NCBI GenBank assembly: GCA_029238785.1
Contig: JAQWFN010000113.1
Coordinates: 1 to 46,276, forward strand
Direction of reading: 5' to 3'
DNA: 46,276 nucleotides
Source: Flavobacteriales bacterium
GTDB lineage: Bacteria; Bacteroidota; Bacteroidia; Flavobacteriales_D; Sanyastnellaceae
Under the pieces are notes generated by a model. The model saw only the letters and a list, made by a program, of their open reading frames with translations, did no database searches and was not told the DNA's origin. A program made the translations under genes and the position numbers. This document shows positions 16,888 to 22,836 of the stretch, in pieces (positions within the stretch are counted from its first letter, which is position 1; each line of letters begins with the position of its first letter).

Positions 16888-17553
16888 TTAACGTTTTGCC
16901 GAAGATAATCGAGCTGCTTGAGTTTCGGAAATCAAAATCCCGAAATGACGGAATAGAGCTTCGCGAAAGTCGCCAGGTGTTCTTAAAGTGATTAGCTGCT
17001 TATTCGTCTTTTCTGTTATAATGAGCTTGTTCTTCGAAATGCTCTTTCTTCCTTGCGCCGTGCGAATGGAAATGAGCAATTTCTCCACAAAATGAGACTG
17101 TTCAGACGATTGGTGATAGTTGAACATGCTGAAGAAGTCTTCAGTCACCTTGGCTTCAGTGCTGAAAGTGTACACTGTTTTAAATTGCTTACTCTCTTTG
17201 TCGAGGTCGCTGCGCGAAGCCACTAGGCCAAAACTTCCTCGTAATTCAACTTGATAGGCGTCTTGCGCATCATAAGTCAGGCAGGATATTCCTTCTTTCA
17301 CTAAAAGCGCTTCAGGGGCAAATTTACCAAAGCCAACATCAACGAGATACATCTTATCATTCAGCTCAACTAGAATCGCCAAATGGTCGTGCTCCTTTCC
17401 CAGCCTACCGTTCTGATCCATAACCTGAGCAGAGATCAAACGAAGCTTATACCCCAGGTGTTTTAAAAATGAAGCAAAGAGATGATTCAATTCATAACAA
17501 AAACCACCTCGTCCGTCGAGAAGTATTTTCTTTCGAAGTACAGGTAAACTCAA
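16888..17553 (-). CDS. Arylamine N-acetyltransferase, N-terminally truncated (possible pseudogene)
   Basis: 221 residues, about 50 shorter than usual. The frame starts with TTG 17553 and has a TGA five codons upstream. Retained: RGGFCYELNHLF with the catalytic Cys (residue 19 here, about 69 in whole proteins), the triad His in KEHDHLAILVEL, and the triad Asp in YLVDVGFGKFAPEAL. Missing: the first helical segment including the conserved IPFEN motif. Reading the minus strand further up, GIPFE occurs at 17582-17596 in another frame, followed directly by TGA, and the distance to the body is about ten bases too short. This points to a 5' end damaged by a nonsense change and an indel. NAT enzymes move acetyl from acetyl-CoA to arylamines. 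Activity is doubtful. Confidence 0.7.
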   Translation of the reverse strand: MSLPVLRKKILLDGRGGFCYELNHLFASFLKHLGYKLRLISAQVMDQNGRLGKEHDHLAILVELNDKMYLVDVGFGKFAPEALLVKEGISCLTYDAQDAYQVELRGSFGLVASRSDLDKESKQFKTVYTFSTEAKVTEDFFSMFNYHQSSEQSHFVEKLLISIRTAQGRKSISKNKLIITEKTNKQLITLRTPGDFREALFRHFGILISETQAARLSSAKR

Positions 17554-17581
17554 ATCGAGTAATGTTCATGTCAAACACTCA

Positions 17582-17596
17582 TTCAAAAGGGATGCC
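17582..17596 (-). other. Out-of-frame remnant of the NAT IPFEN motif
   Basis: On the minus strand these 15 bases encode GIPFE, the core of the N-terminal NAT motif, in a frame different from the downstream body, and are followed by TGA. The remnant marks the lost 5' end of the acetyltransferase gene and now lies in the upstream region of the divergent lipoprotein gene. Confidence 0.45.
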
Positions 17597-17656
17597 CACT
17601 CATTCCTATGCAGTTTTGTGGTTCATTCAGTAGAATATTGCACAAAACTAAAAACA

Positions 17657-18235
17657 ATGAGAACGAAATTAATTTGGCTTTGTCTTGTAGGAGCAGCATT
17701 CCTGTTCAATTCTTGTAAGAAGGATGAAGAGAATACAGGAAGGGCAGCATCTAATGGTGGATCCCAATATGGCGTTGTAACAACACCAGAAGGGTGCAGC
17801 TTTGAAATAACTTACCCCGATGGAACAACAGAAGTTCGCACGGGTACGTCGGTTTCTGGTTGGAACGGGGGTCAGCTTTTGAACCTCAATTTTTTCAGAC
17901 AATTAAGTATTTATGACGGACAAGACAGTTGGTTCTTGCGTTTTAGTATGGTGCAAGGAACAGATTGGGAAAATGAGGTTTTGGGTGAACACGATTTGTA
18001 CAACTTCCCGTTTTTGCTTCAATGGTCTGCAGATATGGATGAAACGGTGGTGGAATTCTACTCTCCAAATAACGATGAGATAGAAGGAAATAGCTATGGA
18101 ACAGTGGTGTTAACACCTAACATACAAGTTGCAGGAAGCAATTATGAACTGTTCGGAGAAGTGGATGCAAGCTTTACTGTTTATGGACAAACTACAACAG
18201 TTTCAGGAGTATTTTGGGCACAAGAGCTTGATTAA
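17657..18235 (+). CDS. Lipoprotein of unknown function
   Basis: 192 residues from ATG 17657; the frame reaches upstream to 17618, but the signal sequence TKLIWLCLVGAAFLFNSCKKDEE starts here. The lipobox FNSC places an acylated Cys at residue 20. The following KKDEE matches a Bacteroidota spacer often seen in outer-membrane lipoproteins. The rest is rich in Gly, Ser, Thr and aromatic residues with alternating beta pattern (SWFLRFSMVQGTD, YELFGEVDASFTVYGQTTTVSGVF), suggesting a small beta-sandwich. No family is recognised. It lies upstream of the cysteine operon but is separated from it by that operon's own promoter. Confidence 0.75.
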   Translation: MRTKLIWLCLVGAAFLFNSCKKDEENTGRAASNGGSQYGVVTTPEGCSFEITYPDGTTEVRTGTSVSGWNGGQLLNLNFFRQLSIYDGQDSWFLRFSMVQGTDWENEVLGEHDLYNFPFLLQWSADMDETVVEFYSPNNDEIEGNSYGTVVLTPNIQVAGSNYELFGEVDASFTVYGQTTTVSGVFWAQELD

Positions 18236-18259
18236 TAAATGCTTAATTAGCCTATTGGT

Positions 18260-18290
18260 TTTGTAGATTAAAAGAATTGAATTATCTTTA
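18260..18290 (+). promoter_or_regulatory. Promoter of the cysteine operon
   Basis: TTTG (18260-18263) as -33 element and TATCTTTA (18283-18290, one base off TAnnTTTG) as -7 box are separated by the standard 19 bases. The predicted start falls at or next to the ATG of leader peptide 1 at 18295, so the leader may be translated from a leaderless mRNA. Confidence 0.6.
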
Positions 18291-18294
18291 GCTC

Positions 18295-18345
18295 ATGCAA
18301 ACGACAAAAAATACATGCTGCTGTTGTACAACCTCGATGAGGTAA
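18295..18345 (+). CDS. Leader peptide 1 with four consecutive Cys codons
   Basis: A 16-residue ORF, MQTTKNTCCCCTTSMR, with TGC TGC TGT TGT at 18316-18327 and TAA at 18343-18345. Its product is not expected to act as a protein; its translation senses charged tRNA-Cys. The Cys run lies just before strand 1 (18331-18335), and the stop codon lies inside strand 2 (18339-18348) of the attenuator, the spacing of classical amino-acid attenuators. The ATG sits four bases after the -7 box, so translation of a leaderless transcript is likely. The four genes downstream make cysteine, matching the codon that is sensed. Confidence 0.85.
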   Translation: MQTTKNTCCCCTTSMR

Positions 18346-18389
18346 GGCGAACGCATGTATTCAATTTATATAGCATTAAGCCCTACCTC
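18331..18389 (+). promoter_or_regulatory. Attenuator 1: 1:2 and antiterminator 2:3 pairings
   Basis: Strand 1 ACCTC (18331-18335) pairs with GAGGT (18339-18343). The alternative strand 2 GAGGTAAGGC (18339-18348) pairs with strand 3 GCCCTACCTC (18380-18389), nine of ten positions. Strand 3 is also the left arm of terminator 1. A ribosome stalled on the Cys codons would cover strand 1 and free strand 2 for the antiterminator; one that reaches the stop codon would cover strand 2 and let the terminator form. Confidence 0.8.
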
Positions 18390-18415
18390 TCATTGAGGTG
18401 GGGCTTTTTATTTTG
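18378..18415 (+). terminator. Attenuator terminator 1
   Basis: AAGCCCTACCTC (18378-18389) pairs with GAGGTGGGGCTT (18395-18406), 12 bp with one G-T wobble, five-base loop, then a T-rich tail interrupted by one A. It lies 33 bases after the leader 1 stop codon. Confidence 0.88.
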
Positions 18416-18432
18416 GTTAATTACATAATTTG

Positions 18433-18504
18433 ATGATGAGTACTTCTTTTTTCCCTTGTTTCGATTGTTGTTGTCTTACTACACTAGTGATAAGGGAAAA
18501 CTAA
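18433..18504 (+). CDS. Leader peptide 2 with four Cys codons
   Basis: A 23-residue ORF that starts ATG ATG, contains Cys at 18457 and three consecutive TGT codons at 18466-18474 (PCFDCCCLTT), and ends with TAA at 18502-18504. It lies just after terminator 1 and before terminator 2, so it is transcribed only when the first attenuator is passed. Strand 1 of the second attenuator lies directly before the Cys run, within reach of a stalled ribosome, and the stop codon is in strand 2. A small peptide unrelated in the rest of its sequence to leader 1 but with the same Cys bias indicates selection for the Cys codons. Confidence 0.8.
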   Translation: MMSTSFFPCFDCCCLTTLVIREN

Positions 18505-18536
18505 TGCTTGTTTTAGTAGCAATGATTAGGGCTCTT
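18448..18536 (+). promoter_or_regulatory. Attenuator 2: 1:2 and antiterminator 2:3 pairings
   Basis: Strand 1 TTTTCCCTT (18449-18457) is fully complementary to strand 2 AAGGGAAAA (18492-18500). Strand 2, extended to 18505, can instead pair with strand 3: CTAAT (18501-18505) with ATTAG (18525-18529), and AAGGG (18492-18496) with CTCTT (18532-18536, one G-T). Strand 3 forms the left arm of terminator 2. The logic is the same as in attenuator 1, but the antiterminator is weaker and has an internal loop. Confidence 0.6.
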
Positions 18537-18559
18537 CTTCACAGAAGGGCCCTTTTTTT
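18528..18559 (+). terminator. Attenuator terminator 2
   Basis: AGGGCTCTTCT (18528-18538) pairs with AGAAGGGCCCT (18543-18553) with one G-T pair and a TCAC loop, followed by a run of seven T (18553-18559). It lies 29 bases before the start codon of the cysteine synthase gene. Confidence 0.9.
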
Positions 18560-18588
18560 ATTCTTTAAAAACTGATAAAAACAACATA

Positions 18589-19545
18589 ATGACTGCACAA
18601 CAGAACTTTAAACAAGAAGGATCAGCAGCACTCCTTGGAGCGCTTGAGGAGCTTTCACATTATGTGGGCAATACACCACTTTATCCAATTACTCGCTTGC
18701 ACAATAAGCCAGGGGTTCGCATTTATGCTAAGTTGGAATGGGAACAATTTGGCGGGAGTGTTAAAGCTCGACCGGCTTTTAATATCATCTGGGAAGCCGT
18801 TAAATCAGGGGAGCTTACTCAAGAAAAACGACTACTTGATGCAAGTTCTGGAAACACGGGAATTGCCTATGCCGTTTTCGCAGCTGCCGCTGGCATTAAA
18901 TTAACGCTTTGTATTCCTGAAAATGCTTCGAAAGAGCGAAAGCACTTATTAAAAGCTCTGGGCGCAGAGGTAATTTATACCAGTCCGTTTGAAGGAACAG
19001 ATGGTGCGCAAGCTGTTGCCAAAGAGCTATACAGATCTAATCCTGAGCTTTATTATTACGCAGACCAGTACAACAACGACGCAAATTGGAAGGCCCACTT
19101 TAATGGAACAGCTCAAGAGATATGGGCTCAAACAAATGGAACAGTAAGTCATTTTATTGCGGGTTTGGGGACAACGGGGACCTTTACTGGCACCGGCCGT
19201 GGTTTGCGAGCATTGAACAAAGACATTCAACTCATCTCGCTTCAGCCAGAAAGTCCCTTACATGCCCTGGAAGGTTGGAAACACCTTGAAACGGCAGTGG
19301 TACCAGGGATTTTTGATGATCAGTTAGCGGATAAACACCTGTTTGTGAGCAGCGACAAGGCTTTTGAAACCTTGAGAAAAGCAGCATTGCTTGAAGGTTT
19401 AACACTCAGTCCATCTGCTGCGGCCAATCTCACCGGTGCTTTAGCCCTTGCGAATGAATTGGATAAGGGCGTGATTGTAACGGTTTTGGCCGACGATCAT
19501 TCTAAGTACACTGATATCATTGAAGAATATAACGCTAGAAGGTAA
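18589..19545 (+). CDS. cysM: Cysteine synthase, CysM type
   Basis: 318 residues, a fold-type II PLP enzyme of the cysteine synthase family. VGNTPLYPI opens the substrate region, GGSVKARPA carries the PLP lysine, DASSGNTGIAYA is the substrate loop, and AGLGTTGTFTGTGRGL is the phosphate-binding glycine loop. The GSVKARPA form and length fit the CysM branch rather than CysK. With Mec, CysO and MoeZ-like genes following directly, the likely sulfur donor is the thiocarboxylated carrier, as in Mycobacterium CysM, with an activated serine (O-phospho- or O-acetylserine; not decidable here) as acceptor. Expression passes two attenuators upstream. The stop overlaps the next ATG by one base. Confidence 0.9.
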   Translation: MTAQQNFKQEGSAALLGALEELSHYVGNTPLYPITRLHNKPGVRIYAKLEWEQFGGSVKARPAFNIIWEAVKSGELTQEKRLLDASSGNTGIAYAVFAAAAGIKLTLCIPENASKERKHLLKALGAEVIYTSPFEGTDGAQAVAKELYRSNPELYYYADQYNNDANWKAHFNGTAQEIWAQTNGTVSHFIAGLGTTGTFTGTGRGLRALNKDIQLISLQPESPLHALEGWKHLETAVVPGIFDDQLADKHLFVSSDKAFETLRKAALLEGLTLSPSAAANLTGALALANELDKGVIVTVLADDHSKYTDIIEEYNARR

Positions 19546-19967
19546 TGGCAGAACTCATTATAGAACAAGAGGTATTAGCTGTTATGGAACAAGATGCTAT
19601 AAACGCATTCCCTAATGAATGTTGCGGCTTTTTTTTTGGAAAAGAAGAAGGGGAAAGTCGACTGGTGTTGGAAGTATTACCGGTTGAAAACACCAAAGAA
19701 GGCGATCAGCGCAGGCGATTTAAAATTGAACCTGAAAGCTACATGAGAGCCGAGAGGCATGCCCTTAGCAGAGGACTGGACTTGTTAGGCATCTATCATT
19801 CTCATCCTTTACATCCGGCCATTCCTTCAGAGCACGACAGGAGTCAAGCCATGCCTTGGTTCAGCTACATCATCTTATCAGTAGAAGAAAATGCCATTGT
19901 GGATCTTACATCATGGCAATTGAACAACAGTAGAGAATTTGAAAAAGAAACCATAAAACAACTTTAA
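19545..19967 (+). CDS. mec: JAMM (M67) metallopeptidase, Mec-like
   Basis: 140 residues, one JAMM/MPN+ domain. The zinc motif is complete: Glu in FPNECCGFFFG and HSHPLHPAIPSEHDRSQA (H-x-H-P, then Ser and Asp). In Mycobacterium, Mec releases cysteine from the C-terminus of the CysO-cysteine adduct; in thioquinolobactin synthesis the related QbsD trims a sulfur carrier behind its Gly-Gly. Both roles fit here, because the carrier encoded next ends in Gly-Gly-Ile-Ala. Cytoplasmic. Translationally coupled to cysM (one-base overlap) and one base from the carrier gene. Confidence 0.88.
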   Translation: MAELIIEQEVLAVMEQDAINAFPNECCGFFFGKEEGESRLVLEVLPVENTKEGDQRRRFKIEPESYMRAERHALSRGLDLLGIYHSHPLHPAIPSEHDRSQAMPWFSYIILSVEENAIVDLTSWQLNNSREFEKETIKQL

Positions 19968-19968
19968 A

Positions 19969-20247
19969 ATGGCACGAATTATCATACCAACACCATTAAG
20001 AAAATTCACCTCGAACCAAGCTAACTTTGAAGCAGAAGGGAAGACAGTTTCAGAGGCAATTTTGGCTTTAACCACTTCATACGGCAATTTGAAGCAGCAC
20101 CTTGTTGACGACGAAGGTAAGCTAAGATCATTTGTTCGGGTATATTTGGGTGATGAAGACATCAACGTACTTCAAAAAGAAGCTACACCCATTGAAAAAG
20201 ACAGTATCATTTCAATCATCCCTGCAATTGCGGGAGGAATCGCTTAA
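19969..20247 (+). CDS. cysO: ThiS/MoaD-like sulfur-carrier protein, CysO type
   Basis: 92 residues with a ubiquitin-like beta-grasp pattern: ARIIIPTPLRKFT, then EGKTVSEAILALTTSYGNLKQHLVDDEGKLRSFVRVYLGDEDI, and the end ATPIEKDSIISIIPAIAGGIA. The IPAIAGG tail is the signature of the CysO/MoaD group, whose terminal Gly is adenylated and turned into a thiocarboxylate. Two extra residues, Ile-Ala, follow the Gly-Gly, so the precursor needs processing before activation, most simply by the Mec-like protease encoded upstream. Its E1 follows two bases later. Confidence 0.9.
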   Translation: MARIIIPTPLRKFTSNQANFEAEGKTVSEAILALTTSYGNLKQHLVDDEGKLRSFVRVYLGDEDINVLQKEATPIEKDSIISIIPAIAGGIA

Positions 20248-20249
20248 CT

Positions 20250-21422
20250 ATGGAAAAGCTTAGTTTCAGTAAAGAAGAGCTTGAACGCTACAGCAGGCAT
20301 TTAATTATTCCGGAGTTCAATATAGAAGGACAGAAGAAGTTGAAAGCCGCTAAGGTTTTGGTTGTAGGTTCTGGCGGATTGGGAAGTCCTTTACTTCTGT
20401 ATTTGACCGCGGCAGGAGTGGGTACCATTGGCATTGTTGACTTCGATGTGGTTGACTCATCCAACCTTCAACGGCAGGTGCTTTTTGGAGAGGAGAATGT
20501 GGGTGAGGCCAAGGTGGATGCAGCGAAAAAGCGCTTGTCTGCCTTAAATCCGCACATCAAGATCATTACTTACAACACGCATTTGAACAACCAAAATGCA
20601 CTCGACATTATCAAAGATTACGATGTTGTTGCCGACGGAACGGATAATTTCCCAACACGTTATTTGGTGAATGACGCTTGTGTGCTGCTTGATAAGGTGA
20701 ATGTTTACGCGAGTATTTTCCGTTTCGAAGGACAGGCCTCCGTGTTTAATCAATTGCAGGAGGATGGAACTCGAGGACCCAATTACAGGGATTTGTTTCC
20801 TAGTCCACCACCACCAGGTTTAGTACCAAGTTGTGCTGAGGGAGGTGTAATAGGTGTTCTTCCAGGGATTTTAGGTTCTATTCAAGCGAATGAAGTGATT
20901 AAGGTGATTAGTGGAGTTGGAGAAACGCTGAGCGGACGCTTGTTCTTGTTTGATGCGGCAAGTTTTGAAACCAGAACGCTCAAAGTTCAGAAATCGCCAA
21001 CGAACCCTTTAAATGGTGAGAACCCTAGTCAAACAGAACTCATCGACTACCAGCAGTTTTGCGGAGTTGGAATTGAGGAGGATGTTGCTCTTTCAGAAAA
21101 TGTGGTGAAGCCCATTTCGGTTGAGGCTTTTCTGGAACTCAAGCAAAGCGGTGAAGATTATCAGTTGATTGATGTTCGAGAAGCTTTTGAATTTGAAATA
21201 GCGGAAATGGGAGGGGAATTGATTCCTTTGGCCACGATTGCTCAAAATGCAGATCGGATTTCTAAGGACAAAAAAGTCATTATCCATTGTAAGGCCGGAA
21301 AGCGAAGTGCAGATGCGATTAAAACATTACAATCGACCTATGGCTTTACTAACCTTTACAATTTAGAGGGAGGGATTTTGGCTTGGGCTGAGAAGGCAGA
21401 TACTGCGCTGGCAAGGTACTAG
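20250..21422 (+). CDS. moeZ: MoeZ-type E1 adenylyltransferase fused to a rhodanese domain
   Basis: 390 residues. The E1/ThiF-MoeB domain (about 1-270) shows ERYSRHLIIPEF, the nucleotide loop VVGSGGLGSPLL, DFDVVDSSNLQRQ, DGTDNFPTRYLVNDAC and PPPPGLVPSCAEGGVIGVLPG. The rhodanese domain (about 285-385) has LIDVREAFEFEIA and the active loop HCKAGKRSAD with Cys. The position that is Cys in eukaryotic and MoeB-type enzymes is Asp in NYRDLFP, and the CxxC zinc pairs are absent, as in Mycobacterium MoeZ. It should adenylate the carrier's C-terminal Gly and transfer sulfur from the rhodanese Cys. Last gene of the operon; a shared terminator follows. Confidence 0.9.
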   Translation: MEKLSFSKEELERYSRHLIIPEFNIEGQKKLKAAKVLVVGSGGLGSPLLLYLTAAGVGTIGIVDFDVVDSSNLQRQVLFGEENVGEAKVDAAKKRLSALNPHIKIITYNTHLNNQNALDIIKDYDVVADGTDNFPTRYLVNDACVLLDKVNVYASIFRFEGQASVFNQLQEDGTRGPNYRDLFPSPPPPGLVPSCAEGGVIGVLPGILGSIQANEVIKVISGVGETLSGRLFLFDAASFETRTLKVQKSPTNPLNGENPSQTELIDYQQFCGVGIEEDVALSENVVKPISVEAFLELKQSGEDYQLIDVREAFEFEIAEMGGELIPLATIAQNADRISKDKKVIIHCKAGKRSADAIKTLQSTYGFTNLYNLEGGILAWAEKADTALARY

Positions 21423-21501
21423 CTTTCGAGAAGCAAATTGATTAAGATCATCATAGTGGTAATTTTGGTTAACTACGACTAGAGGAAGCGTCCTCAAATA
21501 A

Positions 21502-21530
21502 AAAAAGCCCCTTTCTACAAGGGGCTTTTT
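21502..21530. terminator. Bidirectional terminator between moeZ and sucB
   Basis: AAAAAGCCCC (21502-21511) and GGGGCTTTTT (21521-21530) form a 10-bp perfect repeat with A/T arms, so it works on both strands for the convergent cysteine operon and the sucAB run. Confidence 0.9.
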
Positions 21531-21553
21531 AATAGGAATAAGCTTGTTTTGTT

Positions 21554-22825
21554 TTACAATCCAAGTAAAACTTCAGCAGGGCTTTTCGATCCGAAGAGCA
21601 TTTGCTCTGGATTTTCTAACATTTCTTTGACCTTCACAAGGAAGCTCACACTTTCCTTACCATCGATAATTCGGTGATCATAGCTCAAGGCCAGGTACAT
21701 CATTGGACGAATAACCACTTGTCCGTTTTCAGCAACCGGTCTTTCCACAATGTTATGCATTCCGAGGATGGCACTTTGAGGAGGGTTGATGATAGGAGTG
21801 CTGAGCATAGAACCGAACACACCTCCATTGGTAATGGTGAATGTTCCGCCGGTCATTTCGTCAATGGTAATTTTACCATCTCTAGCTTTAATGGCCAGTC
21901 GTTTGATTTCGGCTTCAATTTCAGCCAGGCTCATTTGTTCTGCATTGCGCACAACAGGAACCATCAATCCTTTTGGAGAGCTCACCGCAATACCGATGTC
22001 GGCATAATCGTGCATGATCATTTCCTTTCCGTCGATCATGGCGTTCACCGCAGGATAGAGTTGAAGCGCTGTGGTTACTGCTTTTGTGAAAAACGACATA
22101 AAACCGAGGTTCACTCCGTGCACTTCTCTGAAGGTTTCTTTGTATTTCGAACGCATGTCCATGATGGGCTTCATGTTCACCTCGTTGAAGGTGGTGAGCA
22201 TTGCAGTTTCGTTTTTAACAGAAACGAGACGTTCGGCAATTTTTCTACGAAGCGTCGACATTTTTTCACGGCTTTGTTCTCTACTTCCGCCCCATGTGGT
22301 AGCGGCATTGGAGTCAAATCCGGCGCTCATGGCTTGAGCTACATCTTGTTTGGTGATGCGTCCGTCTTTACCACTGCCCTTAATGTTGTTGCTTCCGATG
22401 CCGTTTTCCTTCATCATCTTTGCCGCGGCGGGAGATGCGTGTCCAGTAGCATAAGTGCTGGCAGGAGCTGGGTTAGGAGTGGCGCTTGCTGTAGGTGTTG
22501 GAGCAGGAGCCGCTTGAGGTGCTTTCTCTGGACTAGCTTTTTCTTCTTTAGCTGGGCTTGGAGCTGTTGCACCTTCAGGTCGAGCAGCATCTGTATCGAT
22601 AAGGCAAACCACGTCGCCTACAGCAACCGTGTCGCCTTCTTCTGCTTTAAGTGTAATCACACCTGCTTCTTCAGCTGGCAGCTCAAGGGTTGCTTTGTCT
22701 GAATCTACTTCAGCGATTGTTTGATCTTTCTCTACCCAGTCGCCATCACTAACTAACCATGTTGCAATTTCAACTTCTGATATTGATTCTCCCGGAGAGG
22801 GAACTTTCATTTCCAATATTGGCAT
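21554..22825 (-). CDS. sucB: 2-oxoglutarate dehydrogenase E2 (dihydrolipoyl succinyltransferase)
   Basis: 423 residues. One lipoyl domain (1-78) with the lipoyl Lys in [11 protein letters not shown], an Ala/Pro-rich flexible linker (about 85-125), a peripheral subunit-binding domain ([14 protein letters not shown] ... [10 protein letters not shown]), and the catalytic acyltransferase domain (about 190-423) with [25 protein letters not shown]-type motifs and active-site [11 protein letters not shown]. It transfers the succinyl group to CoA in the TCA cycle. Eleven bases after sucA, last gene of the minus-strand run. The partner E3 is encoded at 30462 on the other strand. Confidence 0.96.
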   Translation of the reverse strand: MPILEMKVPSPGESISEVEIATWLVSDGDWVEKDQTIAEVDSDKATLELPAEEAGVITLKAEEGDTVAVGDVVCLIDTDAARPEGATAPSPAKEEKASPEKAPQAAPAPTPTASATPNPAPASTYATGHASPAAAKMMKENGIGSNNIKGSGKDGRITKQDVAQAMSAGFDSNAATTWGGSREQSREKMSTLRRKIAERLVSVKNETAMLTTFNEVNMKPIMDMRSKYKETFREVHGVNLGFMSFFTKAVTTALQLYPAVNAMIDGKEMIMHDYADIGIAVSSPKGLMVPVVRNAEQMSLAEIEAEIKRLAIKARDGKITIDEMTGGTFTITNGGVFGSMLSTPIINPPQSAILGMHNIVERPVAENGQVVIRPMMYLALSYDHRIIDGKESVSFLVKVKEMLENPEQMLFGSKSPAEVLLGL

Positions 22826-22836
22826 ATCGGTTTGTT

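Noticed and set aside
18295-18559. Riboswitch or T-box as an explanation of the region upstream of cysM
   Set aside because: Both hairpin sets are fully accounted for by leader ORFs with Cys runs and 1:2/2:3/3:4 pairings. I found no T-box sequence or known riboswitch core.
21674-22702. Long plus-strand frame (342 codons) opposite sucB
   Set aside because: It is antisense to a complete, motif-rich E2 gene. Its translation is rich in His, Phe, Ser and Cys without any domain, typical of a codon-bias shadow.
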